The notes under the pieces: generated by a model | What the model was told of the DNA's origin: nothing | The model's database searches: none | The model's input: the letters and a program-made list of their open reading frames with translations, nothing else | Shown: piece after piece, positions 1 to 8,713 of the stretch | How positions within the stretch are numbered: the first letter of the stretch is position 1 | Layout: each line of letters begins with the position of its first letter | Assembly (NCBI GenBank): GCA_943788755.1 | Contig: CALSRM010000003.1 | Span: forward strand, 496,001 to 560,000 | DNA: 64,000 nucleotides | Source: an uncultured Flavobacteriales bacterium | GTDB lineage: Bacteria; Bacteroidota; Bacteroidia; Flavobacteriales_D; Parvicellaceae | Reading direction: 5' to 3' | Made by a program: the position numbers and the translations under genes

Positions 1-1
1 A

Positions 2-298
2 ATCGTTCCTGCAAAACAGGACGAAAAAACTAGCTCAGATGATTACATCTTTGAACCATCAAAAGAGGAAATTGTAAATAGTTTAATTCCAAATTCGCTA
101 AAAACCCAACTATATAAAGCAATGCTTGATTCATTTGCCTCTGAGCACGGAGCAAGAATGACCGCTATGCACAAGGCAACTGATAACGCAACTGATCTCA
201 AAAAAGAACTACAGTTGTTCTACAATAAAGCTAGGCAAACTGCTATAACCAATGAGATTTTAGAAATTGTTGGTGGAGCAGAGGCGCTAAACGATTAA
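2..298 (+). CDS. atpG: ATP synthase F1 gamma subunit, C-terminal part (5' truncated by window)
   Basis: This is the last 98 residues of the rotor-stalk gamma subunit of F1Fo ATP synthase. The reading frame is open from the window edge to TAA at 296-298. The C-terminal helix shows the family signature: a [10 protein letters not shown] stretch, then NAT(D)...YNKARQ and the terminal [15 protein letters not shown]. This helix inserts into the alpha3beta3 hexamer and turns within it. The start and N-terminal helix lie outside the window, probably preceded by atpA/atpH (inference from usual operon order). The gene ends 29 bp before the convergent CHU_C gene. Confidence 0.95.
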   Translation: MVPAKQDEKTSSDDYIFEPSKEEIVNSLIPNSLKTQLYKAMLDSFASEHGARMTAMHKATDNATDLKKELQLFYNKARQTAITNEILEIVGGAEALND

Positions 299-327
299 TT
301 TATTTTTGTCTTCGGATATACATTCAC

Positions 328-1428
328 TTACCTACTTAGTGTAATTGGACCGGTATGCTCATAAACCTTTCCGTCAATTCCACGGGCGCTTATTAAGTAA
401 AAATATGTGCCTATGGGAATATTCTCTCCGAATTTATCCTTCCCGTCCCAGGAATTATCAATTGATTGGGATTCAAATATTACGTTGCCCGAACGATCAA
501 ACACTTTCATTTGGAACATTGCAAGGTTTTTCCCTTTAACCGTGCAGAAGTCGTTTATGCCGTCTCCGTTAGGTGTAAACACATTTGGCAAAACTGTAAT
601 AGCACTATTGGCCTCAACCTCTATAACGCGATAATCCGCTTTCTCCTCACCGTTTTCATCAGTTACAATCAATTCGATAGTATACGTGCCATATTTATCA
701 AATGTGTGTGAAGGACTTGCATCCTCACTAGATGTTCCGTCTCCAAAATTCCAAAGAACACTTCCACGTGTTGCCGAGTTCGAAAAATAAACGTCTAATG
801 GTGCATATCCACCCACAGGAGAAGCAATGATTGTTGCGATTAGTTCATCTTCTTGTGTTTGAACTATAATAATTTCCTTTTCCTCAATAACCTTGTTGTC
901 CACCTTAGGCCCTTGTGCTGTCTGTTGGTGTTTAATTCTACTTTTAGGTGTTAAAAAAGAGTTGATTATCGAGCTAGGAGCTGTAATAGAGCTTCTGGCC
1001 GTGCTTTTGACTGAGGGTGTAACTATAAATGTTTTCTTTTCTTCTTCTTTTACTGATGGATCATTAGAATCAATTGGTGAATTATTTAAAATATTGCTTA
1101 CCGCTAATTCATCGTCATTCGCCACTTGATGAATCATTTTATCCTCAGTTTCAATAAGGGGTGTAGGGTTGACTTTCGGCAATGGCTTTGACTCTTTAGC
1201 CACAGGGGACATTACTAAAACAGTGGCAATTGTACAAATCAAACCTGTGCTAATGGCAACACCTGTGGTAGAAAACAGCTTACTAATAAGCGACGTAGCG
1301 CCGCTTGATGGCGCCCCTGATGTTACAATAGAGCTAGAAATATTTGACCACATAGCATCATTAACTGGGGACTCAAAGCTCTCCAGCTTCGATTTAAATA
1401 GCTTTTCTATGTTATTTTCAAAACTCAT
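328..1428 (-). CDS. Membrane-anchored PKD-domain protein with gliding-motility-type (CHU_C) C-terminus; possible anti-sigma partner
   Basis: The 366-residue protein has about 50 N-terminal residues without a signal peptide (FKSKLESFE...W motif), one hydrophobic segment at about 50-73, and a low-complexity Ser/Thr/Pro/Lys linker to about 195. A PKD domain follows at about 200-275 (WNFGDGT, then FDKYGTYTIELIVTD). The C-terminal CHU_C/T9SS type B sorting-like domain covers about 280-366 (NVFTPNGDGIND, then SWDGKDKFGENIPIGTYFY). Its ATG overlaps the stop of the upstream ECF sigma gene by one base (TAATG), so the two are probably translationally coupled. This arrangement suggests that the short cytoplasmic N-terminus binds the sigma factor while the PKD/CHU_C part is extracytoplasmic; that role is inference. 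It could instead simply be a surface protein. Confidence 0.8.
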   Translation of the reverse strand: MSFENNIEKLFKSKLESFESPVNDAMWSNISSSIVTSGAPSSGATSLISKLFSTTGVAISTGLICTIATVLVMSPVAKESKPLPKVNPTPLIETEDKMIHQVANDDELAVSNILNNSPIDSNDPSVKEEEKKTFIVTPSVKSTARSSITAPSSIINSFLTPKSRIKHQQTAQGPKVDNKVIEEKEIIIVQTQEDELIATIIASPVGGYAPLDVYFSNSATRGSVLWNFGDGTSSEDASPSHTFDKYGTYTIELIVTDENGEEKADYRVIEVEANSAITVLPNVFTPNGDGINDFCTVKGKNLAMFQMKVFDRSGNVIFESQSIDNSWDGKDKFGENIPIGTYFYLISARGIDGKVYEHTGPITLSR

Positions 1429-1979
1429 TATTTCTCTAGTTCTGTTATTTTCTCACGCAACATTGCTTTTGCTCTTGAAAATTGGGACTTTGAAGTACTA
1501 ACTGTAACATTCATTTTTTTTGCTATTTCCTTATGTGAATAACCCTCAATCGCATATAAATTAAACACCGTTTTATAACCTAGTGGCAGTTCCTGTAGCA
1601 CCTTCAATAAGTCTTCTGCGACAAGAGTTTCAAAAATGAAATCATTAAACCCAAAAGCAAAGGCCACATCGTCAATTTGTCCCTGGTGTTTTAGCTTTTT
1701 ATTCTTGCGAATAGCATCTAAAGCTGTATTAACAAATATTCTCCGCACCCACCCTTCAAAAGAGCCCGCTCCTGAATACGCTCCCAATTTATCAAAGACC
1801 TTAACAAACCCATCTTGCAGCACGTCTTGTGCCTCTTCCATGTTCGCCATATATCGCAGACAAACACCCATCATCTTTGGACCAAGCTTATTATATAAGG
1901 TTCTTTGAGCTAGAGGATTGCTTTCTAAACATCCCTTAATCATTTGTTCCTCAGACATATTTCGCTTATCTAGTACCAT
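1428..1979 (-). CDS. ECF-family RNA polymerase sigma factor
   Basis: This 183-residue sigma-70 family protein has the compact ECF architecture. Region 2 lies at about 20-95 (GVCLRYMANMEEAQDVLQDGF, then SFEGWVRRIFVNTALDAIRK). Region 4 lies at about 120-180 (LQELPLGYKTVFNLYAIEGYSHKEIAKKM, with a helix-turn-helix). It would direct RNA polymerase to a specific regulon. It is the first gene of a two-gene minus-strand unit with the PKD/CHU_C protein, whose start overlaps its stop; ECF genes are usually paired with their anti-sigma factor in this way. The start at 1979 gives a normal length. Confidence 0.93.
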   Translation of the reverse strand: MVLDKRNMSEEQMIKGCLESNPLAQRTLYNKLGPKMMGVCLRYMANMEEAQDVLQDGFVKVFDKLGAYSGAGSFEGWVRRIFVNTALDAIRKNKKLKHQGQIDDVAFAFGFNDFIFETLVAEDLLKVLQELPLGYKTVFNLYAIEGYSHKEIAKKMNVTVSTSKSQFSRAKAMLREKITELEK

Positions 1980-2128
1980 AGACTTCTTTCTATAAAAAAA
2001 GGTTGCATTCTTTATTTTTTATAGTTATTCTTGCGTAAATATCCTTAATAAAGCTAAAAAAACCCAACGTTATGAGGTTTATATAATAATCCCTACTTTT
2101 AGCGTTTACTAAAACTAGGATAGTTATT

Positions 2129-3343
2129 ATGAATAAGCTTGGCGCCTTGTTTTTCTCTTTAATATTAGCGCTTTCTTGTTCTGAGGAAAAACAACAAAAA
2201 CACCTTGTGGCTCAGGGACAGTGGATTGGACAACTAGCTATTAAGAAAAATAAAAAAATTCCGTTTAATTTTGAGGTAGTCAAAGACTCGGTTTTCATTA
2301 TTAATTCCGAAGAAAGAATTGGGGCTAAAATAACTCAATATCAAGACTCTATACGCATTAAAATGCCTGTTTTTGATTCAGAATTTCGATTTGCAAAAAC
2401 AAAGACAGGATTAATTGGGTATTGGTACAATAACACTAAAATAAATTACAAGTTATTGTTTTCGGCTCGTTTAAATAAAGAGGGGGTGCAAAATAGGTTT
2501 AACATTTCTCACAACAACTATGGACAGTACGAAGGAGAGTGGAAAACAACGTTTAGTGAAGGAGGTGAAGATGAATATGCAGCTATTGCTATATTTAATC
2601 AAGAGAAGCAATATGTAGCAGGAACTTTTATAACTCAAACCGGAGATTATAGGTTTTTACAGGGAAATGTAAGTGGTGATTCTATTTTGTTGTCTTGTTT
2701 TGACGGATCACATGCATTTTTATTTGAAGGAGGGTTATTTGACGGCATTATAAATGGGAGGTTTTATTCTGGATCACACTGGAGTGAACCATGGGTTTCA
2801 TCTAAAAATGAATTGTTCACGCTAGCTAACCCTTATTCTTTAACGAATCAAGTGAGAGAAGAAAAGCTTGAGTTTACGTTTCCTAGTATTGATGGAAAAA
2901 ATGTTTCTTTCCCTAATAAGCGCTTCGATGACAAAGTTGTAATAATTCAAATATTAGGGTCGTGGTGTCCCAACTGCTTAGATGAAACAAGATTTTTTAC
3001 AGCTCTACACAAGAAGTATCAGGGCAAGGGTCTAGAAATAATAGGTCTTGCTTTTGAAGTGCCAGAAAAACTAAGTGATAAAATTGCAAGAATAAAAGAT
3101 CTAAAATCACACTTCCACTCTAAATATGAGTTTTTAATCGCAGGTGGCGCAAGTAAAAAAGAAGCACAAAAGGCATTGCCGATCCTGAGTGATGTCTCCT
3201 CATTTCCAACGGCAATATTTATTGATAAAAAAGGCATGATTAGAAAAATTCATACTGGTTTTTACGGCCCGGGTACTGGGATTTATTATGCTAAATATGT
3301 TTCTGATGTGACCGCATTAGTTGAAGGCTTGTTAGTTGAGTAG
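2129..3343 (+). CDS. TlpA-like thioredoxin-fold lipoprotein
   Basis: The 404-residue protein starts with a lipoprotein signal (lipobox LALSC, Cys about residue 17), so it should be membrane-anchored in the periplasm. Residues about 25-245 form a beta-rich N-terminal region with no family I can name. Residues about 250-404 form a TlpA/AhpC-type thioredoxin domain with the redox motif W-C-P-N-C (Cys280 and Cys283) and a FPTAIFIDKKG segment containing the cis-Pro region. It probably reduces disulfides of exported proteins; the substrate is unknown. It is divergent from the ECF sigma gene, with a TACTTTTA box at 2094-2101 as a weak -7 candidate. Confidence 0.85.
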   Translation: MNKLGALFFSLILALSCSEEKQQKHLVAQGQWIGQLAIKKNKKIPFNFEVVKDSVFIINSEERIGAKITQYQDSIRIKMPVFDSEFRFAKTKTGLIGYWYNNTKINYKLLFSARLNKEGVQNRFNISHNNYGQYEGEWKTTFSEGGEDEYAAIAIFNQEKQYVAGTFITQTGDYRFLQGNVSGDSILLSCFDGSHAFLFEGGLFDGIINGRFYSGSHWSEPWVSSKNELFTLANPYSLTNQVREEKLEFTFPSIDGKNVSFPNKRFDDKVVIIQILGSWCPNCLDETRFFTALHKKYQGKGLEIIGLAFEVPEKLSDKIARIKDLKSHFHSKYEFLIAGGASKKEAQKALPILSDVSSFPTAIFIDKKGMIRKIHTGFYGPGTGIYYAKYVSDVTALVEGLLVE

Positions 3344-3356
3344 TCCTCTGTTTTTG

Positions 3357-3364
3357 TATATTTG
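3357..3364 (+). promoter_or_regulatory. Bacteroidota -7 promoter box for the WYL regulator
   Basis: TATATTTG matches the TAnnTTTG consensus of the Bacteroidota housekeeping sigma factor. A TTG at 3336-3338 lies 18 nt upstream as the -33 element. The box is 17 nt ahead of the ATG at 3382. Confidence 0.5.
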
Positions 3365-3381
3365 GTTTTCAAATCAATTTT

Positions 3382-4392
3382 ATGCCCGTAATTAAAAACG
3401 CCTTAGCCCGCTATCGAGTAATCGACAGGAGTCTAAGAAACAAATACAACCCTTTCCCTTCAAAAGCAACTTTACGATCCGCTTGTGAAGAAGAGTTATT
3501 TGGAACAACTTTGGGGGTGAATATTTGTGATTCAACCATTGAGAAAGACTTGTTTGCTATGCGATTAGAGCATGATGCTCCAATTAAATACAATAAACAA
3601 GAAAGAGGTTATTACTACGAAGATAAGGAATATTCAATCGATGAAGTTCCTTTAACAGAAAAGGATATTAAAGCAATTAAACTTGCAACAAACCTCCTTT
3701 CTCAATTTAAAAACACTGAAATATTTAGTCAGTTCGAATTTGCTATAGATAAAATTATTGACCGGGTAAACATCTCTTCTAACGTTCAAGATACGGCCAT
3801 CGAAGAATACGTTCAGTTCGAAACTGTTGATCGAGTAGGAGGAAGTGAGTTTCTAGAGCCGCTTTTAACCGCAATTAAAAATAAGAATAAAGTTCAGTTT
3901 GAACACAAAGGGTTTTCAAGTGAAGTCGCCAAAACAAGGAGAATACACCCCTACCTATTAAAAGAATATAGAAACAGGTGGTATTTGGTAGGTAAAAGCG
4001 AGCTTAAAGATAAAGTGATCACCTTTGGCTTGGACAGGGTAAGCAAGCTCACCGTATTATCAGACACTTATAAAAAGAATCACTCTTTTAGCCCTGATAG
4101 GTTTTTTAAATACTCTATTGGAATTACCTCGGACGACGGAAGCCCCTCTAAAATAATTATCGAAGCGGAAGTGCTGCTGTCGAAATATCTACTTTCTCAA
4201 CCCTTGCATATCTCGCAAGAGTATTTAGGAGAAAAAAACAATGTGCACTTATTTTCATTTTTTCTTCTTCCTACATATGAATTAAAAATGCAACTTTTGG
4301 GTTTTGGCAAAGACATTAAGGTAATTGAGCCAAGAGAATTAAGGGATGAAATACGAGAGGTTGCAAAATCTGTTGTGGCCTTATATAAATAG
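3382..4392 (+). CDS. WYL-domain transcriptional regulator
   Basis: The 336-residue protein has an N-terminal DNA-binding winged-helix region (about 1-65, starting ARYRVIDRSLRNKYNPFPSK) of the kind found in WYL regulators. A linker (about 70-150) and a WYL domain follow (about 155-235, including HPYLLKEYRNRWYLVGKSE and FGLDRVSKL). The C-terminal WCX-like part covers about 245-335. WYL regulators bind DNA and often sense nucleic acids or nucleotides through the WYL domain; in many genomes they control DNA-damage or defence genes, but no defence genes are visible here. It has its own promoter box and is probably monocistronic. Confidence 0.9.
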   Translation: MPVIKNALARYRVIDRSLRNKYNPFPSKATLRSACEEELFGTTLGVNICDSTIEKDLFAMRLEHDAPIKYNKQERGYYYEDKEYSIDEVPLTEKDIKAIKLATNLLSQFKNTEIFSQFEFAIDKIIDRVNISSNVQDTAIEEYVQFETVDRVGGSEFLEPLLTAIKNKNKVQFEHKGFSSEVAKTRRIHPYLLKEYRNRWYLVGKSELKDKVITFGLDRVSKLTVLSDTYKKNHSFSPDRFFKYSIGITSDDGSPSKIIIEAEVLLSKYLLSQPLHISQEYLGEKNNVHLFSFFLLPTYELKMQLLGFGKDIKVIEPRELRDEIREVAKSVVALYK

Positions 4393-4411
4393 GTCAATTA
4401 ATAAATTCAAT

Positions 4412-4419
4412 TACTTTTG
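4412..4419 (+). promoter_or_regulatory. -7 promoter box for the YD-like secreted protein
   Basis: TACTTTTG is a full match to TAnnTTTG, 25 nt before the ATG at 4445. No clear -33 element was seen. Confidence 0.45.
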
Positions 4420-4444
4420 CTTTCTATAAAAACATTAACCACGC

Positions 4445-5338
4445 ATGATGAGACTTTTCTTTTTAACACTATTAGTTCCTGCTTACTTTTCGGCACAAAT
4501 GCTAGACAACAGGAATTGCGCGGTGTTTTCTGGAGAACCTTTTTTTTATCCCGAGTTTATCCGCAACAATAAAATAAAAAGCATAACAGGTTCGGTTTCC
4601 ACAAAAGCAGATTTACGGGTTATACAAAGCAAGGGGCTCATAACTAAGTTTTTTTTTGATGGTTCCGGTAATCTAATAAAACAATTCGATTCGTTTTATC
4701 GGGGAAAGAAAAAAGACAGTTCAATAATAACCTATCATTATGATGAGAAAAACAATATCACCACAAAAAGAATGAGTGATAGTTATGGTTTCTTTTCCTA
4801 TAACTACAGTTATAACCAGATTGGTGACGTGATGCGTAAAACATACTGCAGAGATGAAAACGCAACAAACAATAAAAACGATTTCAAGTTAAAGAAACAA
4901 TACACCATAGTAAACGAAACCTATTCTTATATAAGAAATGACTCGTCTAAACAGAAAAATGTGCACAACAACCACGGAGGGATTTATCAAAAAGAAAACT
5001 ACATCTATGATGAAAACAAGCTCTTGGTTAAGACGGAAAAAAAACTAATTGTAAATCATAAAAAAGGGCAAACCACCTACAAATACAATGACTTAATGAA
5101 GGTTTCTGAAATGACAATACAAAAAGATATGTCAAAAGACATCTATTCTAGGTTTATATATGAATATGACCAACTTGGGAACCTAGAAACAATTGACGAG
5201 TACAGAAACGAGGAGTTAAAAACACATAAAGAGGTAATTTATGATAAATCAACACTTTTAATGAAGGCTCTTCTTACTCAAAATGTTCCTTCAAACTTTA
5301 TTACAATAACAAAGTTTTCTTACGCGTTTTTTGATTAA
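4445..5338 (+). CDS. Secreted protein with RHS/YD-like beta repeats, function unknown
   Basis: This 297-residue protein starts with a signal peptide (about 1-18, ending YFSAQ). The rest is built of short Tyr-rich strands with a YD-repeat-like look: FDGSGNLIKQFDS, YHYDEKNNITTKR, YIYDENKLLVKTEK, YEYDQLGNLETIDEY. Such strands typically form an RHS-like beta shell or flat sheet. There is no T9SS sorting domain and no toxin domain. An alternative ATG lies one codon downstream (4448). It is likely exported to the periplasm or outer surface; the function is not recognised. Confidence 0.7.
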   Translation: MMRLFFLTLLVPAYFSAQMLDNRNCAVFSGEPFFYPEFIRNNKIKSITGSVSTKADLRVIQSKGLITKFFFDGSGNLIKQFDSFYRGKKKDSSIITYHYDEKNNITTKRMSDSYGFFSYNYSYNQIGDVMRKTYCRDENATNNKNDFKLKKQYTIVNETYSYIRNDSSKQKNVHNNHGGIYQKENYIYDENKLLVKTEKKLIVNHKKGQTTYKYNDLMKVSEMTIQKDMSKDIYSRFIYEYDQLGNLETIDEYRNEELKTHKEVIYDKSTLLMKALLTQNVPSNFITITKFSYAFFD

Positions 5339-5370
5339 AACGCTAAAAAAGAATGATTTTACGGCAAAAA

Positions 5371-5401
5371 CTTGCGAATTACGGAATTGTTTTTAATTTT
5401 G
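5371..5401 (+). promoter_or_regulatory. Promoter with -33 TTG and -7 TAATTTTG
   Basis: TTG at 5372-5374 is followed after 19 nt by TAATTTTG at 5394-5401, the best match in the window to the Bacteroidota TTTG-N19-21-TAnnTTTG promoter. It precedes the small lipoprotein at 5437 by 35 nt. Confidence 0.6.
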
Positions 5402-5436
5402 TTTATCAAGTATAAATCAAATTTAAAAAAATCAGT

Positions 5437-5586
5437 ATGAAAAAGTTTTTTATGTTATTAGCTGTTGCTGGATTCTTTTCTATGACAACAATTTCTTGTG
5501 GTGGTGCTGCTGCTGAAGGAGAAGCAACCGAAGAGGGTGGTGAAGGTGGAGAAGCTGAAGAAAGTCATGATGGTCATGGCCACTAG
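5437..5586 (+). CDS. Small Glu/Gly/His-rich lipoprotein (49 aa)
   Basis: A 49-residue ORF starts at ATG 5437 and stops with TAG at 5584-5586. It has a lipoprotein signal with lipobox TTISC (Cys21) followed by GGAAAEGEA, an acidic Glu/Gly stretch, and a His-rich end (SHDGHGH). It sits between a strong promoter match and a strong intrinsic terminator, so it is a self-contained, probably well-expressed gene. Such tiny acidic lipoproteins are common in Bacteroidota. The HxxHxH end could bind metal, but that is speculation. Confidence 0.75.
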   Translation: MKKFFMLLAVAGFFSMTTISCGGAAAEGEATEEGGEGGEAEESHDGHGH

Positions 5587-5610
5587 AACGCTCTTTACTT
5601 AAGACAATTG

Positions 5611-5645
5611 AAAGGCTTACACAAAATGTGTAGGCTTTTTTTTTG
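5611..5645 (+). terminator. Intrinsic terminator after the small lipoprotein
   Basis: The stem GGCTTACACA pairs with TGTGTAGGCT (one or two G-U pairs, loop AAA). It is extended by flanking A-T pairs and followed by a run of T. Confidence 0.8.
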
Positions 5646-5728
5646 CTTTTCTTTGCACTCAACAAAGGCTTTAGATTTACTCGTTCATAACGATAACATT
5701 TTTTTATTATAATAAGAGAGGATTGATT

Positions 5729-6703
5729 GTGTTTTTTAAAAATAATTGGATAATAATACTTTTTATTGGGTTAGCCTCAGGTTGTTCAAACGATGAAAAC
5801 AAGGTTAAGTCTATACCTGAAGTCAATCCAACTGCAATTGAACAAGTGCTTAAAGAAATAGAAGAGCTTCTGTTACATGTTAATAAGAGCCTCTTGGTAA
5901 TAGGTAGCACAGACATAGAGTCGTATGCTACTCCTCAAAGCTTAGAGTGTACTGCAAACACATGTCGAAGTGAGGTGACGCTTGGAAGTATTGTTCTTAA
6001 AAAGGTTTTTAAATATAATAGTGGGGTTATTAGCGCCGTCCACTACGACTTTTATTACGACTCATTAAGTCCGGACTTAGAAAAAGATACACAAACCGCC
6101 ATAAGCCTGGTTCACGCTAAGCTCGGAGACTATAATTCAACGTATAGTAGCAGTTCGATGAAAACGTATTCGTGGGCCAACGACAACAATATTATCGATT
6201 ATGAATTATTTGATAATGGGTTTACTTTTACAATTAGAAAAAATCAAATAGCCGAAAAAACAATAGAAGCTGGGCTTGTGGCGCCAAAACACATTGAATT
6301 AGCTCAAAAATTAATTCAATGTGTACATAGTGATTCTCTGAAATTAGGCCTCTCGGTAATGGCTGACATCCAAAACCTTTTTAGGGTTGGTTTTAAAAGT
6401 AAGCCTAACGTCCTTGCTTTTACTGAAACTTATAATGAAAATATATTGCTAAGTGGTTCGTTTTTGTTTGAACAAGAAAATTTATCTGGGGTTTACTTCG
6501 ATTATGTCTATTCTGATACAACATCGAATGAATTTTTAACTGACGTAAAAACCACAAAACTTATAATTAATAAGTTGTATGGGATGCCATCAGAAGTTGT
6601 CACCGTTTCTTTATCCACATCATATAGGTGGAACAACACGCTAATTGCACTAGAGGTGTATGGTGATGGTTTTTCGGTTTTTCTTGAAGAAAATGGTTTA
6701 TAA
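5729..6703 (+). CDS. Putative lipoprotein, function unknown
   Basis: The protein has about 324 residues and a lipoprotein signal (hydrophobic WIIILFIGLASGC, Cys about residue 19). The rest is a mixed alpha/beta sequence with two similar halves, each containing a YDFYYDS- or FDYVYSD-like segment followed by YSWAND- or YRWNNT-like segments, which suggests an internal duplication. No named domain was recognised. There is no ATG at the start. GTG at 5729 is 7 nt from an AGAGAGG ribosome-binding-like sequence, while TTG at 5723 is only 1 nt from it, so GTG is preferred. The 3' end overlaps the convergent idi gene by 6 bp. Confidence 0.6.
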   Translation: MFFKNNWIIILFIGLASGCSNDENKVKSIPEVNPTAIEQVLKEIEELLLHVNKSLLVIGSTDIESYATPQSLECTANTCRSEVTLGSIVLKKVFKYNSGVISAVHYDFYYDSLSPDLEKDTQTAISLVHAKLGDYNSTYSSSSMKTYSWANDNNIIDYELFDNGFTFTIRKNQIAEKTIEAGLVAPKHIELAQKLIQCVHSDSLKLGLSVMADIQNLFRVGFKSKPNVLAFTETYNENILLSGSFLFEQENLSGVYFDYVYSDTTSNEFLTDVKTTKLIINKLYGMPSEVVTVSLSTSYRWNNTLIALEVYGDGFSVFLEENGL

Positions 6704-7207
6704 AACCCTTTTAACCACTTCGTTAAGACATATTTTAAACCATTCAGTATATTTTTCTGGGAATTGCTTAACGTCATCTAAAACTTCTTGAACAGGCTTA
6801 AATATATAAGCACAAACTTCTTCGGTATTAAAGTTAATTTCTCCTTCATATTCGCCTATAAAAACATGATCCAGTTCATGTTCTGTTAGTCCTTTATCTA
6901 GTTCTTTTTTGTAAATAAAATCAAACTCTTTACTTATTTCACAGTCAAACCCCATTTCCTCCTGCAGCCTTCTGTGAGCGGCATCTATTGTTGTTTCGTT
7001 TTCTCTTGGGTGGCTACAACAAGTGTTCGTCCAGAGCCCTCCTGAATGATATTTTGAAAATGCGCGCTGCTGCAGCAACATCTTTCCGTTACTATTAAAA
7101 ATAAATACTGAAAACGCTCTATGCAAAACACCTTTCTCATGCGCTTCCATTTTTTCCATCGTTCCTAATGGAGTATCATTTTCATCTACTAATACAACTC
7201 TTTCCAT
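6698..7207 (-). CDS. idi: Isopentenyl-diphosphate delta-isomerase, type I
   Basis: The 169-residue Nudix-fold enzyme interconverts isopentenyl and dimethylallyl diphosphate, supplying prenyl precursors for quinones, carotenoids and lipid carriers. The type I signatures are present: HRAFSVFIF, LLQQRAFSKYHSGGLWTN, then the catalytic-Cys motif TCCSHPRENE and a Nudix-like RRLQEEMGF. An acidic EHELDHVFIGEYEGE stretch supplies the second catalytic Glu. It is the last gene of a three-gene minus-strand run, 2 bp after the M28 peptidase stop. Length is normal for the family. Confidence 0.95.
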   Translation of the reverse strand: MERVVLVDENDTPLGTMEKMEAHEKGVLHRAFSVFIFNSNGKMLLQQRAFSKYHSGGLWTNTCCSHPRENETTIDAAHRRLQEEMGFDCEISKEFDFIYKKELDKGLTEHELDHVFIGEYEGEINFNTEEVCAYIFKPVQEVLDDVKQFPEKYTEWFKICLNEVVKRVL

Positions 7208-7209
7208 TT

Positions 7210-8712
7210 TTATTTAATTCCGTTTATTCTTAATCGCTGATCTCTATTGGCGATTTCCCAGGCGGTATAAAAAACCATTCGCGTAGTTTTTTGAACCTTA
7301 TCAAAATTAATTTTATCCACATCATCTGTTGGCTTATGATAATCTTTGTGAACCCCGCTAAAATAAAAAATAACAGGTATTCCGTTTTTAGCAAAATTAT
7401 AATGATCGGATCGATAATAAAACTGGTTAGGATCCGATTGATCATTATACGTATAATCAAGTTCAAATTTTATATACCTTTCGTTTACCTTCTCATTAAT
7501 GAGGTGTAGGTCCATACTTATTCGGTCCGCCCCAATAATATAGATGTAATTGTCGTGTTCATGCTTATCATCTCTTCTACCTATCATGTCTATATTAAGA
7601 TTTACCACGGACTTTTCCAACGCATATACGGGATTTTCAGAATAATATTTAGACCCCCATAATCCTTTTTCCTCTCCTGATACCGTCATGAAAAGAATGC
7701 TTCGCCTAGGTCCGTTTCCATCGTTTTTTGCTTTTTGAAAAGCCTCAGCCAACTCAATAACAGCAACTGTTCCAGAACCATCATCATCTGCACCATTACA
7801 TACTTCTCCATTGTCATACCCCAAATGGTCATAATGCGCTGTAATAATAACAAGCTCCTCTTTAAGGTCGGTTCCCTCAATGTAACCGAGCACATTATCA
7901 GAGGTTAACTCCTCTTCAATATCAACTTTAACTGAAATTTTTGACTCATTTATTTTTAATAAAAAGGTTTTAGCGGTACTATCGGAAATATAAATATTTG
8001 GTATTAAGTCTGCTTTTCGTCTACCAGGGTTGTGCATTTGCATATTTGGGTTTTCCATAAAGCCCTGGATTCTTTCAGCCCCTTCCAAATAATTTTGCTT
8101 AATTGTAACAACCCCTATAGCCCCTTTACTTTCAGCTAACTCCACTTTCTTTCTCCAACTGCTCCAATCACTATGTTTTATCTTTGATTTTTCAGGTACC
8201 CCATCATTTATCACTACAATTTTTCCATTAGCATCTTTTCCTTTATAGTCAGAATAACCATCTTCCTCTATCCCGTGTCCAACATATACTAATTCAATGT
8301 TTTTATGTTCAACATCTTTAAGGTTTCCTATGTAATAGAAATCTTTAATAATATGCCATTTCTCTCTATTACATTCAATAAACACGTTGGAAGCGTTCTT
8401 TGCGTCCACGGTAAATGTTTGGAGAAAAGACCCGTTTTCTGCTCCAGGCGAAACGCCTATTTCTTTAAATCTTTCCAATATATATTTAGCGGCTTTTTTC
8501 TGTCCTGGACGAGCTGTTTCTCTCCCTTCGTATTCATCAGAAGCAAGTATGGAAAGGTCTTTGTTTAAATCCTTTTTTATAATCGAAGACGCGTATATAT
8601 CAGCAATACTATCTGTTAATACTTCTAGTTTTAAGTCGATTACCTTGCTGGTTCTTTTTGTTAATGTACAACTTATAAAAGCACACAACAATAAGATTAT
8701 CAAATATCTCAT
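7210..8712 (-). CDS. M28-family zinc metallopeptidase with PA domain, lipoprotein
   Basis: The 500-residue predicted lipoprotein (lipobox AFISC, Cys15) is an aminopeptidase-like M28 enzyme. A protease-associated (PA) domain is inserted at about 125-275. The catalytic zinc site is complete: AHYDHLG (His293, Asp295), GADDDGSG (bridging Asp), SGEEKG (general base Glu and Zn Glu), NIDMIGR (Asp) and SDHYNF (His). It should act in the periplasm or on the cell surface to trim peptides. It lies 1 bp after rpiB and 2 bp before idi, an operon by spacing only; the three functions are unrelated. Confidence 0.92.
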   Translation of the reverse strand: MRYLIILLLCAFISCTLTKRTSKVIDLKLEVLTDSIADIYASSIIKKDLNKDLSILASDEYEGRETARPGQKKAAKYILERFKEIGVSPGAENGSFLQTFTVDAKNASNVFIECNREKWHIIKDFYYIGNLKDVEHKNIELVYVGHGIEEDGYSDYKGKDANGKIVVINDGVPEKSKIKHSDWSSWRKKVELAESKGAIGVVTIKQNYLEGAERIQGFMENPNMQMHNPGRRKADLIPNIYISDSTAKTFLLKINESKISVKVDIEEELTSDNVLGYIEGTDLKEELVIITAHYDHLGYDNGEVCNGADDDGSGTVAVIELAEAFQKAKNDGNGPRRSILFMTVSGEEKGLWGSKYYSENPVYALEKSVVNLNIDMIGRRDDKHEHDNYIYIIGADRISMDLHLINEKVNERYIKFELDYTYNDQSDPNQFYYRSDHYNFAKNGIPVIFYFSGVHKDYHKPTDDVDKINFDKVQKTTRMVFYTAWEIANRDQRLRINGIK

Positions 8713-8713
8713 T

